A DNA stretch of 18,895 bases, taken from positions 1-18,895 of the forward strand of contig CBDUZW010000085.1 in the NCBI GenBank assembly GCA_965371805.1, in the 5' to 3' direction. The notes beneath the pieces are model-generated. The model was not told where the DNA came from and made no database searches. It was given only the letters and a program-made list of their open reading frames with translations. Shown here piece after piece: positions 1-7,315 of the stretch (positions within the stretch are counted from its first letter, which is position 1; every line of letters starts with the position of its first letter). This DNA comes from JAOZTV01 sp965371805. GTDB lineage: Bacteria; Acidobacteriota; Aminicenantia; UBA2199. The translations under genes were made by a program, and so were the position numbers.

Positions 1-72
1 CCTATATAACTATTTATTTAAAGTTTTTTTATAATTTTGATGAAAAATCAGGGATGTAAGATTGTTGCAATT

Positions 73-101
73 TTGACATTTTAGTTTAATTTTGTTTAAA
101 T
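73..101 (+). promoter_or_regulatory. Candidate promoter of the NACHT gene
   Basis: A perfect TTGACA at 73-78 is followed after 17 bases by TTAAAT (96-101), a four-of-six match to the -10 consensus. Transcription would start near 108 and leave a leader of about 60 bases. The -35 is strong and the -10 is weak; AT-rich DNA gives many chance -10 matches. Confidence 0.4.
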
Positions 102-167
102 ATAGTGTGTTTCTAACATAAAAATAAATTTAGGGGCTTATATTTGTAGTTAAATAATACTAAATAT

Positions 168-3100
168 ATGAAAAAAATATTAAATTCATCAGAAATAATG
201 ACTAAAAAAAAATCAATGTCTCTTAGAGGTGGTGCATCAAATCAATCTGGAATTTTTTATCAGAATTCTATTGCTGCATTATATTTGGGAGGTTTATTAG
301 ATTCTTCACCAAAAACATATGATAAAAGAGTAATTGAAGTTCGAGTTGAAGCACCAGAGCATGTAGATGATATAGTAATTACTTTTGAAAATAGTGCTAG
401 GACATTTATTCAGGCAAAGGAAAAATTGGTAACTTCTGGTAAGACTTGGGAAAACCTTTGGTACGATTTTGTTAATCAATGGAAATTGTTTACTCCTGAA
501 TCAAATGACCGATTAATTTTGTATATAGGAAGTAATACAGAAAAAGACCATAATTTAGAGGAAGCATTCAGAAGAATAAAGGGTTCAGCGAATTTAAAAG
601 AATGGTCTTCTAGTCATACAAAAAAAACAGCTGTTTTAATAAAAGGCATTCAATCATGCATTTCTGAAATTGTTCCAGACTCCCAAGAGTTTTTTCACTT
701 CTGTACTAATATATCTGTAAATATTCAAACACTTAATCAAATTGAAGAGAATGTGAATTTTAGGATTCCAGAAAGTAATAAAGAAAAAATCACTGTGTTT
801 TCTCTACTTAGAGATAAATGTGGAGCTTATGCAAGACTTAAAAAAAGATTTTTAGCTTCAGAGTTATTAGAGGAATTATCAACTTTACATAAAGTGTATA
901 TTACAGAATATAATGGAACAGGAATTTTTGACTATAGAAAAGCTATAAATGACATGTATTCTATAATTGAAGTACCTGGAACGCATGTGTCTGGGGATAT
1001 TACTAAACTTTTTTTATGGCCAAATTTTCAAGAAATAAATTTAGATAAATCGAATCAAAAAAATTTTGAATTAGAGTATAATCCATATACTCAAATTGAT
1101 AGAGGCGATATAGACTTAAAGGGATTCCCTTTTCCATCAATGAAGAGAGTTTTTGTAATTGCAGGTGCTGGTTTTGGGAAAACAACCTTTCTTCATGCAA
1201 TGTGTAACCGGCTATCTAAATCAAATTGGCTACCTGTTTTTATCCCATTAATTCAGCTAGTTGAAAAAGGAAAAACAATTATTCAATTCTTAGACGATAA
1301 GATTAATGAAGATTTTTCTGTTAAAATTAATTGGAGTACATACTGTACTAAAGGACAAGTAATTCTTCTTCTAGATGGGTTAGATGAGTTAAATTCTTAT
1401 GAAAGAAATAATGCTCTAGATTTACTGAAAAAATACTCAAGTCGATTTCCTGAAACACCGTGGATCCTATCTGCCAGGGATGAAAGAGCAATCAGTGGAG
1501 GTATAAGAGCAAAGTACTTAAAAATTGTTCCATTTAATGAAAGCCAAATTGAATCATTTGCAAGAGCTTATAGCGAGTATAACAGTTTAATTAATATTAA
1601 TGATCTTATTCATCAACTTAGAACATACCATGATTTAAAGAAACTAGCTGAAATACCTCTATTCTTAGCTCTGCTTTTGGTAACTGCAAAACATGATGAA
1701 GTTTTGCCAAGAAGTAGGAGTGATTTACTAGAAAAATATTTATTTATTCTTTTTCATCCTGAATCCAGTAATAAAACACAAAAATTTATTTATGATCCGG
1801 TTTCTCTTCAGGAAAAAATAGAGCATTTCTCATATTCTTTATTAGAAACTGGGAAAATAAACTTTACTGAACAAGATTTCAAGGATTTTTTATTTAAAAT
1901 CAATGATAATTCTTCTTTTATTGATCTCTTAACAGATTTAAAGGGCTGTGGTCTATTTAACTATTCTATTAATAAACTTAATCCTGCATTTCCAATAATT
2001 CATGAATATTTAGGTGCTAAATATTTAGTAAAAATTAAAACAGTAGATATTATAGAAAAATTTGAATTCAATGTAAGTCAACCATGGGCACAAATGATAT
2101 TATTTGCTTTAGAAATACATTCTCGACCAGATGAAATCATTGAAGAAATTCTAAAAAAAGAGGATGATGCATTTAACACTAAGTTGAGAATGATAGGTCA
2201 TTGTATTGTTAATGGTGCTTCAGTTTCAGAAAAAGTAATGAATCAGATAAGTGAATTATTAGCTGGAATTTGGATTGAAGCTACTTGGAAGCACCAAGAA
2301 TTTATTGGAAACTTACTTGCTGACGGATTTATAAAATTTATTCCTAAAAAAGTTTTATCATTATTAAAAGAAGGATGGGGCTTTTCAAGTGGAGGAGATA
2401 AAATTCTAGAGCGATTAAATGAACCAAAACTTATAGAAGAAGTTTTTGATTATTTATTATCTATTGATTTTGCTAGGGAAGTTTCTTGGTATCCATTAAA
2501 AAATGTTATTAAAAATAATTCACCGGTTTTCTTGGAAAAACTAATTAATAAACTGAATCATGAAGAATTAAGTGAAAAAGAAATTGATGAAATTGGAGAA
2601 TTAATAACTATGCTTGATTTTTATAAATTACCTTCTATACAATACAAAGACTTAATTATAAAGAATAAATATCCTAAAATTGTCCAACTTGCTGGATATT
2701 TAATTGCTCCTAAACCTATTTCACAAGACGCTCTCGAAATTGCAACCAATTTTTTAAGAAAAGATGAAGATACATTAGAAAAATTGTTTCACCATAAATG
2801 GCTTGCTGAGCAAGTTATATGGAAAGTCGAAGATCCTATTGAATTTTGGATTGAATTAGTATTAGATCAATCAATTTCAATAACGATTCGAGATCAAATT
2901 TTGAATCTTCAGAAGTCGGACTTAAATAAAAATAAAAAAATATCTTATTACAAAAAATTAATAACTATATCAGAATTAGATGAAACATTAAAAATTTCTA
3001 CTTGGATATGGTTAGCTTATTTTGGAGATCAGAATGCTTTAGATTATGTTTATGACAACTTACAAAATTTTAATGATCCTTATTTAGAATATGCAATTAT

Positions 3101-3776
3101 GTCTTTAGTAAACTTTCTGTCTATTGATAAAATCATAAATATTATCAAAAAAATTGAAAAGTTATCACTTTCCATAAATCAAAAAAAATATATGAGTAAT
3201 TCATTATGTACAGTATTAGCTTATAAAATAACAGATTATAATAGATCTTGGTTTGGACTTTACAGAAAACAATTGCATCCTGCTTCATCCTTAGCTGCAG
3301 ATCTCATTATGAAATGGTATAGGGAAGGTTACCTAGATGAGATAGGACAATTAATTTTTTTAACAAATGCAGTAATTCTTTCTCCAGAATTGGTTAAAGA
3401 TGAATTAAAAGAAATAATTGAGGATTTTATTTCTAGAAGTTATTTATTTTCAAATTCTGAATTTGATCATAAATACTCGAGGGCATTAGATGAATTAAAT
3501 GATTTTGATAATCAAAATTATCTATTAACATTGGATAATCTGAGTAAAATAATGTTGTTGCCTTTACCAAATTCAGGCCAAAGCGCTGTACATATGATGG
3601 AATCCTATGGAACAATAAATGCTTTATCTTTTTTATTAAAACTTTATCCTAAAGTTGAAGATAGATTTATAAAAAACTCTATTGAGAATTCGGTAGAGTC
3701 TTTATCAGTTAGGTTAGGTTATAAAATTATAAGAAGTAATGAAATGTTATCAATTGATCCGAAACCTAAAGTCTAG
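168..3776 (+). CDS. PD-(D/E)xK nuclease-NACHT NTPase, bacterial NLR-like defence protein
   Basis: Probable single-protein antiphage sensor and effector (1202 residues). Seen: an N-terminal region with V66-D67-D68 and Q82-A-K84, the spaced D...QxK signature of Cap4/DUF4297-like restriction-type nucleases. A NACHT NTPase follows, with Walker A GAGFGKTT (333-340, K338), Walker B ILLLDGLDEL (399-408, D403) and a sensor-like ILSAR ending at R437. A winged-helix-like region ends in HEYLGAKYLV (from H612). Roughly residues 630-1202 are helical and probably form the superhelical sensor. Known: bacterial NACHT proteins defend against phage, and N-terminal nuclease domains serve as their effectors. Inferred: ligand binding by the C-terminus triggers oligomerisation and DNA cutting. 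No partner gene overlaps it. The start lacks a clear ribosome-binding site; the in-frame ATG at 198 is an alternative. The domain call is firm, the trigger unknown. Confidence 0.88.
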   Translation: MKKILNSSEIMTKKKSMSLRGGASNQSGIFYQNSIAALYLGGLLDSSPKTYDKRVIEVRVEAPEHVDDIVITFENSARTFIQAKEKLVTSGKTWENLWYDFVNQWKLFTPESNDRLILYIGSNTEKDHNLEEAFRRIKGSANLKEWSSSHTKKTAVLIKGIQSCISEIVPDSQEFFHFCTNISVNIQTLNQIEENVNFRIPESNKEKITVFSLLRDKCGAYARLKKRFLASELLEELSTLHKVYITEYNGTGIFDYRKAINDMYSIIEVPGTHVSGDITKLFLWPNFQEINLDKSNQKNFELEYNPYTQIDRGDIDLKGFPFPSMKRVFVIAGAGFGKTTFLHAMCNRLSKSNWLPVFIPLIQLVEKGKTIIQFLDDKINEDFSVKINWSTYCTKGQVILLLDGLDELNSYERNNALDLLKKYSSRFPETPWILSARDERAISGGIRAKYLKIVPFNESQIESFARAYSEYNSLININDLIHQLRTYHDLKKLAEIPLFLALLLVTAKHDEVLPRSRSDLLEKYLFILFHPESSNKTQKFIYDPVSLQEKIEHFSYSLLETGKINFTEQDFKDFLFKINDNSSFIDLLTDLKGCGLFNYSINKLNPAFPIIHEYLGAKYLVKIKTVDIIEKFEFNVSQPWAQMILFALEIHSRPDEIIEEILKKEDDAFNTKLRMIGHCIVNGASVSEKVMNQISELLAGIWIEATWKHQEFIGNLLADGFIKFIPKKVLSLLKEGWGFSSGGDKILERLNEPKLIEEVFDYLLSIDFAREVSWYPLKNVIKNNSPVFLEKLINKLNHEELSEKEIDEIGELITMLDFYKLPSIQYKDLIIKNKYPKIVQLAGYLIAPKPISQDALEIATNFLRKDEDTLEKLFHHKWLAEQVIWKVEDPIEFWIELVLDQSISITIRDQILNLQKSDLNKNKKISYYKKLITISELDETLKISTWIWLAYFGDQNALDYVYDNLQNFNDPYLEYAIMSLVNFLSIDKIINIIKKIEKLSLSINQKKYMSNSLCTVLAYKITDYNRSWFGLYRKQLHPASSLAADLIMKWYREGYLDEIGQLIFLTNAVILSPELVKDELKEIIEDFISRSYLFSNSEFDHKYSRALDELNDFDNQNYLLTLDNLSKIMLLPLPNSGQSAVHMMESYGTINALSFLLKLYPKVEDRFIKNSIENSVESLSVRLGYKIIRSNEMLSIDPKPKV

Positions 3777-3950
3777 ACAGATATAACGAAATTATTTCCT
3801 ATTTGAAAAAAATTAAAGAAAAAATTACATTGAAAGTAGATTTTTTGATATATCTATCTAATAAAATTATCAGATGAAGCATACTCTGCATTATTGGTTA
3901 TTGTTGGGGATGAAAAAAAAATGTTTGCCTTTGAGAAAATTTTAAAATAG
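3770..3950 (+). pseudogene. Possible frameshifted coding remnant after the NACHT gene
   Basis: Just past the NACHT stop, one frame opens at 3770 and reads LDRYNEIISYLKKIKEKITL and onward until a stop near 3876. A second frame, shifted by one base, picks up at 3870 as SDEAYSALLVIVGDEKKMFA and ends at the TAG at 3948-3950. Joined, they read like one continuous protein piece. It could be a lost C-terminal extension of the NACHT protein or the tail of another decayed gene. I cannot assign a family, and chance reading in AT-rich DNA is possible. Confidence 0.25.
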
Positions 3951-4336
3951 AAAAGATGATGTAATGCAATGCTAGACAATTAAATAATTATTTTATTAAA
4001 AAATTATAAAAATTTTAAGGCAAATTTACTCTTGATATGGAACATCTTTGGATGTTTTTGGTGTCAGGCCGGATTTTTTCATTTGTGAGCAAAGGCAAGA
4101 TGTCAGTTGATATGTATATATTATTCTTTGATAAGCTTCCTATAAATGGTTTTCAAGCTCCTGCAATGTCATCTTAGCTATATGTAATCCATAATAGAAA
4201 ATTATTTAATTGATATTATTTTATATATATATTATATGAAATGTGGGAATTAATCGGTGAAAAATTGTTTGACTAACTCTAATAACAAGTAAATTTGTGA
4301 ATAATAATGATTTATTTATTAATATTCTACATATTA
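3951..4336. other. Intergenic stretch between converging genes
   Basis: No supportable gene is seen. It contains one copy of the dispersed GGTGYCA repeat with its hairpin (4041-4080) and an alternating-AT stretch near 4210-4240. No strong terminator is visible for either converging gene. Confidence 0.5.
4041..4080 (+). repeat. Dispersed GGTGYCA repeat, copy 1, with leading hairpin
   Basis: A perfect six-base-pair hairpin (AACATC, loop TTTG, GATGTT; 4041-4056) runs into a T-run and then the motif at 4055-4080, TTTTTGGTGTCAGGCCGG followed by ATTTTTTC. Related copies lie at 15724-15750 and 16274-16300 in the same orientation. The hairpin plus T-run could act as a weak terminator downstream of the NACHT gene. 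Alternatively the unit is a small interspersed repeat. Confidence 0.5.
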
Positions 4337-5293
4337 TTAAGGCTTAGATAATTGTGGTTGGTAATTTAATTTCAATACTTTTAAAAACTCTTTTAAAGAT
4401 TTTAAGTACGAAGACATTAAAATTTTCCATACTTCATTTGGATCATTATCATTTATTGGATAGATAATTTTGAAATACTCAAATGTTTTAAGAAGTCCTT
4501 TAACTTCATCCGTATGAATTGGGTATGCTTGCCTTATATGATTGATTTTTCGTAATGGTTTTATGATATCATCACCTTTATAATTTAGTTTTTCTAAAAA
4601 TGCCTCAAGTAAGCTTATTGATTTTGTGTTGCTATCATTAATATCAGTTATTTTCCTGAGTTCATCTATGTTTAAGTCTGTTACAAGGCTAGCTAAAGAG
4701 GATATTCTAAAACTTAATTCTTCTTGTGATTCAACACTTCTAAATAATTCAAGAAGTTTTCGTTCTTGATTTAAAGTAAGTATTTTACATTTATGCTTCA
4801 TTTTATAAATTGCATTTATATAATCTCTGTTTTCTATTATAGATGCGGCTAATGAACTAGATTGAATATTTTCAACTATTGTTTTTTCAGGTAACTTTAT
4901 TTCTAAAATCGTATTTGAAGGATTTGTGATTTTTTCAAGATCAAGTGGGCATTCATCATCAGGTTGGTTGTTTGTTGTTAAAATTAATTCTTCTGACTCT
5001 TGCAAAGTCCTATCTTTTAATTTTTCAATAATATGTCTTTTTCCATATTCAAAGAGCACCTTTTTTAAATCAGAAATGCTCTCTTTTAAATTCCAAAAAA
5101 CTACTAGCTGACCTGTAATTTTTACATTTATATGTTTTTCTTCATTAAGCGGTTTATCAGCTTCCGAACTATTTTTTTTGCTTGTTATTACTTTGTAATA
5201 TTGTGAATATATATATTCATCAATAATACTAGATTGTTTGATACTTGGCTCGTCTTTAAATATCAGAGTACTTGTTTTTTTCATTAATCTCAT
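4337..5293 (-). CDS. Hypothetical protein, not recognised
   Basis: A protein of 318 residues from the ATG at 5293. A TTG nine codons upstream (5320) and an ATG three codons downstream (5284) are alternative starts; none has a clear ribosome-binding site. I do not recognise a family. The N-terminal third is polar and low in recognisable motifs. The middle and C-terminus are predicted helical. The last 80 or so residues (KPLRKINHIRQAYPIHTDEV, then conserved-looking YPINDND and W residues) look like a compact domain. No membrane segment, catalytic motif or zinc ligands are visible. It stands alone on the minus strand, converging on the NACHT gene and diverging from the ArdC-like gene, behind a good promoter with an operator-like dyad. 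Its placement suggests an accessory or defence role, but this is only context. Confidence 0.75.
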   Translation of the reverse strand: MRLMKKTSTLIFKDEPSIKQSSIIDEYIYSQYYKVITSKKNSSEADKPLNEEKHINVKITGQLVVFWNLKESISDLKKVLFEYGKRHIIEKLKDRTLQESEELILTTNNQPDDECPLDLEKITNPSNTILEIKLPEKTIVENIQSSSLAASIIENRDYINAIYKMKHKCKILTLNQERKLLELFRSVESQEELSFRISSLASLVTDLNIDELRKITDINDSNTKSISLLEAFLEKLNYKGDDIIKPLRKINHIRQAYPIHTDEVKGLLKTFEYFKIIYPINDNDPNEVWKILMSSYLKSLKEFLKVLKLNYQPQLSKP

Positions 5294-5349
5294 AATAACA
5301 AAATGGAAGTTAATTTTCAATAGTATTTTTTGTTAAATTGAATTAATGA

Positions 5350-5378
5350 ATTATACTATTACATAAACCACAGATCAA
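5350..5378 (-). promoter_or_regulatory. Promoter of the minus-strand hypothetical gene
   Basis: On the minus strand TTGATC (5373-5378) is followed by exactly 17 bases and a perfect TATAAT (5350-5355). Transcription would begin near 5343, about 50 bases before the ATG at 5293. Confidence 0.6.
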
Positions 5379-5393
5379 CAGGGGCACCCTGTT
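5377..5393. promoter_or_regulatory. Operator-like dyad abutting the -35 box
   Basis: AACAGGG, GCA, CCCTGTT is a perfect 7+7 inverted repeat. It overlaps the edge of the -35 box of the minus-strand promoter by two bases. The position fits a regulator-binding site better than an RNA hairpin, since it lies upstream of the predicted transcription start of that gene. It is the only GC-rich spot in its surroundings. Confidence 0.4.
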
Positions 5394-5417
5394 AGACCCT
5401 TTGCCTCTTTTTAGTCG

Positions 5418-5612
5418 GATGGAAGTGTTTTTTGCTTAAATCCTGCTCCTAACTTCATCTTAACCATTTTTAGAAAGGTGTATCTAATTTTTTTTATTCA
5501 AATTCAAATAAAATAATTTATTTTTCTTTTATACAAACTCTAAAAAACTCATGGGTGGTATTCGTTTTTTTTTATAGAAAATAATACTACCGTACCTTTA
5601 CATTTCTAAAAA
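5418..5612 (+). other. Nested inverted repeats between divergent genes
   Basis: Three pairings are visible. GATGGAAGT (5418-5426) pairs with ACTTCATC (5452-5459), leaving one bulged G. TTTTTAGAAA (5467-5476) pairs perfectly with TTTCTAAAAA (5603-5612). Inside the latter, GGTGGTATT (5554-5562) pairs with AATACTACC (5583-5591) with one G-U. They lie upstream of the ArdC-like gene and could be a structured leader RNA, a small element with inverted ends, or protein sites. I do not recognise a known riboswitch. Confidence 0.35.
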
Positions 5613-5713
5613 CGCCCCAAGATTCCGTTCTCCACAGGAAGAGTGAATTTAATCAAAAAAAAATTTTTTATGTGGAAGATTTAAACATGAAAATTAAAAA
5701 AGGAGAAATGGAA

Positions 5714-6637
5714 ATGAAAAAGAAAACTTTTAAAAAATTTAGTAAAGAAGAGAAAAAGGGGTATATTGAAGAAAAAAAGAATGAATTAAAAAACATGATT
5801 AAAGATTTTTTCCTCTGTAAAGAAGATATTCAGAAACTTAGTAAAAGATATCATCTATTATCTGATGAGAAATTTTATAATTATTCTCTTTTAAATTCTA
5901 TTCTAATTTTAAAACAAAATGCTTTTATATGTTTAAGCTTTAATAAGTGGAAGGAAAAAGAAAGATCAGTAATTAAAGGAGCAAAAGCAGTAAAAATATA
6001 TGTGCCTGTTTTATCAAAAATATATACCTGTAAAGATTGTTGTAAAAAGATCTTTTTTACTAAAGCTGATGCAGAAAAACACAATAATATTAATAATTTC
6101 AAAATAGAAGAAAGTCTATCATTTAATATTGGAAATGTTTTTGATATTTCAAGTACAGAGGGAAAAGACTTAAATTTTAAGTATGAAGAAAATACTGAAA
6201 ATAACATTACGTTTGATTATAAGATAATTAAAGATATTCTATCTAATGAATTTAATTTTAAGGTTAATGAAATTATCTCAAAAAGCAGGGGACATGTCTT
6301 AAGCAATAACCACAATAATATTTATATTTCTTCAATCTCAAATAATACAGATAAAATAAAAACCCTGATACACGAATTAGCACATTTAATTCTTCATATA
6401 AGAACTGGGAAAACAACAGATATGCAAAAAGAAGTCAAAGAAGTTGAAGCCGAAGCAGTTGCATATATTATTGAATCATTTCTAAACATAGATATCAGAT
6501 TTTCAGAACTATACATCAAATCCTTCTCAAATAAAGAAATCATAAATAAAATAGACTTCAATTCAATCTGCAAACTATCAGAAAAATTATTAAATATATT
6601 AAATAAATTCCTAACAAAATTATCAAATATTGCATAA
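5714..6637 (+). CDS. ArdC-like antirestriction protein with zincin metallopeptidase domain
   Basis: A protein of 307 residues. I chose the ATG at 5714 because GGAG (5702-5705) lies eight bases upstream; in-frame GTG 5672 and ATGs 5687 and 5708 are less well placed. Residues about 55-101 match the ArdC/DUF1738 N-terminal ssDNA-binding domain (YSLLNSILIL, then KW...VIKGAKAVKIYVP). C106-x2-C109 and H123 suggest a small, perhaps degenerate, zinc knuckle. The C-terminal zincin has H220-E-L-A-H224 and EVEAEAVAYI (E243, E247), the usual ArdC arrangement. Known: ArdC proteins of conjugative elements bind ssDNA and protect incoming DNA from restriction; the zincin is of IrrE/PolyVal type. Inferred: this marks the region as once mobile. 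A strong terminator follows directly. Confidence 0.85.
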   Translation: MKKKTFKKFSKEEKKGYIEEKKNELKNMIKDFFLCKEDIQKLSKRYHLLSDEKFYNYSLLNSILILKQNAFICLSFNKWKEKERSVIKGAKAVKIYVPVLSKIYTCKDCCKKIFFTKADAEKHNNINNFKIEESLSFNIGNVFDISSTEGKDLNFKYEENTENNITFDYKIIKDILSNEFNFKVNEIISKSRGHVLSNNHNNIYISSISNNTDKIKTLIHELAHLILHIRTGKTTDMQKEVKEVEAEAVAYIIESFLNIDIRFSELYIKSFSNKEIINKIDFNSICKLSEKLLNILNKFLTKLSNIA

Positions 6638-6664
6638 TCCAAATTATCATAAATAATTAAAAAG

Positions 6665-6693
6665 AGGTGCTGTAAAATACAGTGCCTTTTTTT
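6665..6693 (+). terminator. Rho-independent terminator of the ArdC-like gene
   Basis: AGGTGCTGTA (6665-6674), loop AAA, TACAGTGCCT (6678-6687) forms a ten-pair stem with two G-U pairs and runs directly into seven Ts. It lies 28 bases after the stop codon. Confidence 0.85.
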
Positions 6694-6785
6694 ATCCAAG
6701 TGTCAAAAAAATTAAATTATGCTCAAATCAAATCACACATTTTAGAAGCGTCCACCACCCAACGCTAAACGGAAATTTTTTTCAT

Positions 6786-7010
6786 ATAAAACTCTATCCA
6801 AAAAAATATGTCATTCTAAGCCCACCCCAAAAACCTTAAAACCAGAAAATCTCCCCACCCATCCAAAACCAAAACATATTTTTGATTTAAACAAACCATC
6901 AAATCAATCATTTTATTATCTTAAAAACCCCAAGAAAATAAACAATTTTAATCATCATAAAAACCAATGATCATTAAAACAGTCCATAAAATAACTTTTG
7001 ATTTTCCCCC
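6786..7010. repeat. Long direct repeat, copy A
   Basis: About 225 bp, almost devoid of G on the plus strand, repeated at 11986-12211 in the same orientation with roughly nine of ten bases alike by eye plus a few single-base gaps. It starts ATAAAACTCTATCC and ends near CTTTTGATTTTCCCCC. C-runs at 6821-6860 give four G-runs on the other strand, with a loop of over 20 bases between the second and third. No ORF is conserved in it. It separates the ArdC-like gene from the kinase operon. Confidence 0.85.
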
Positions 7011-7254
7011 AATGTAATTTATTGTTGATCATAACCTTTTGGCTTAGATTTATTTAAATTAAAATCAGATTTACTATGTATATTAAAATGAGAGGAAATT
7101 TATTGGAATTTTCTTTACTATTATTTTTTTTTATGATAATATCGATTTGTGCTTAATAAACACTTCAATTTATTATCGATTATGGAATTACAATTATATT
7201 GCTTAGCAAATATTATAGGATTTTATATATTATTCAAAGGAGATTAATTTTAGG
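7011..7254 (+). other. Leader region upstream of the kinase operon
   Basis: No gene is seen. AGAGGAAATT (7091-7100) can pair with AATTTTCTTT (7107-7116), including G-U pairs, with a T-run at 7124-7132; it may be a weak attenuator. A possible promoter is TTGTGC (7147-7152), 18 bases, TATTAT (7171-7176). All are weak calls because the DNA is so AT-rich. Confidence 0.3.
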
Positions 7255-7314
7255 ATGTATAACTCAAAAAAAAGGACATTTATTTTACAAAATTTTAATA
7301 TATTGAAGGTATAG
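7255..7314 (+). CDS. Possible 19-codon leader ORF of the kinase gene
   Basis: ATG at 7255 opens MYNSKKRTFILQNFNILKV and stops at TAG 7312-7314, leaving one base before the kinase ATG (7316). AAAGGAG (7236-7242) lies 12 bases upstream, slightly far, with AGGA closer. The near-abutting stop and start would couple the two translations. A chance ORF cannot be excluded. Confidence 0.35.
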   Translation: MYNSKKRTFILQNFNILKV

Positions 7315-7315
7315 A

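Noticed and set aside
5377..5393. Hairpin as a rho-independent terminator
   Set aside because: The nearest T-run is about 20 bases away on the plus strand and there is none on the minus strand. Its overlap with a -35 box fits an operator better.
5881..6207. Minus-strand ORF of 108 residues
   Set aside because: It is fully antisense to the ArdC-like gene, whose motifs are intact.
6757..6763. ACCCAAC as an integron attC half-site (and GTTAGAC at 5391)
   Set aside because: The matching partner half-site is not found at a plausible distance, and genes lie on both strands with separate promoters rather than as cassettes.
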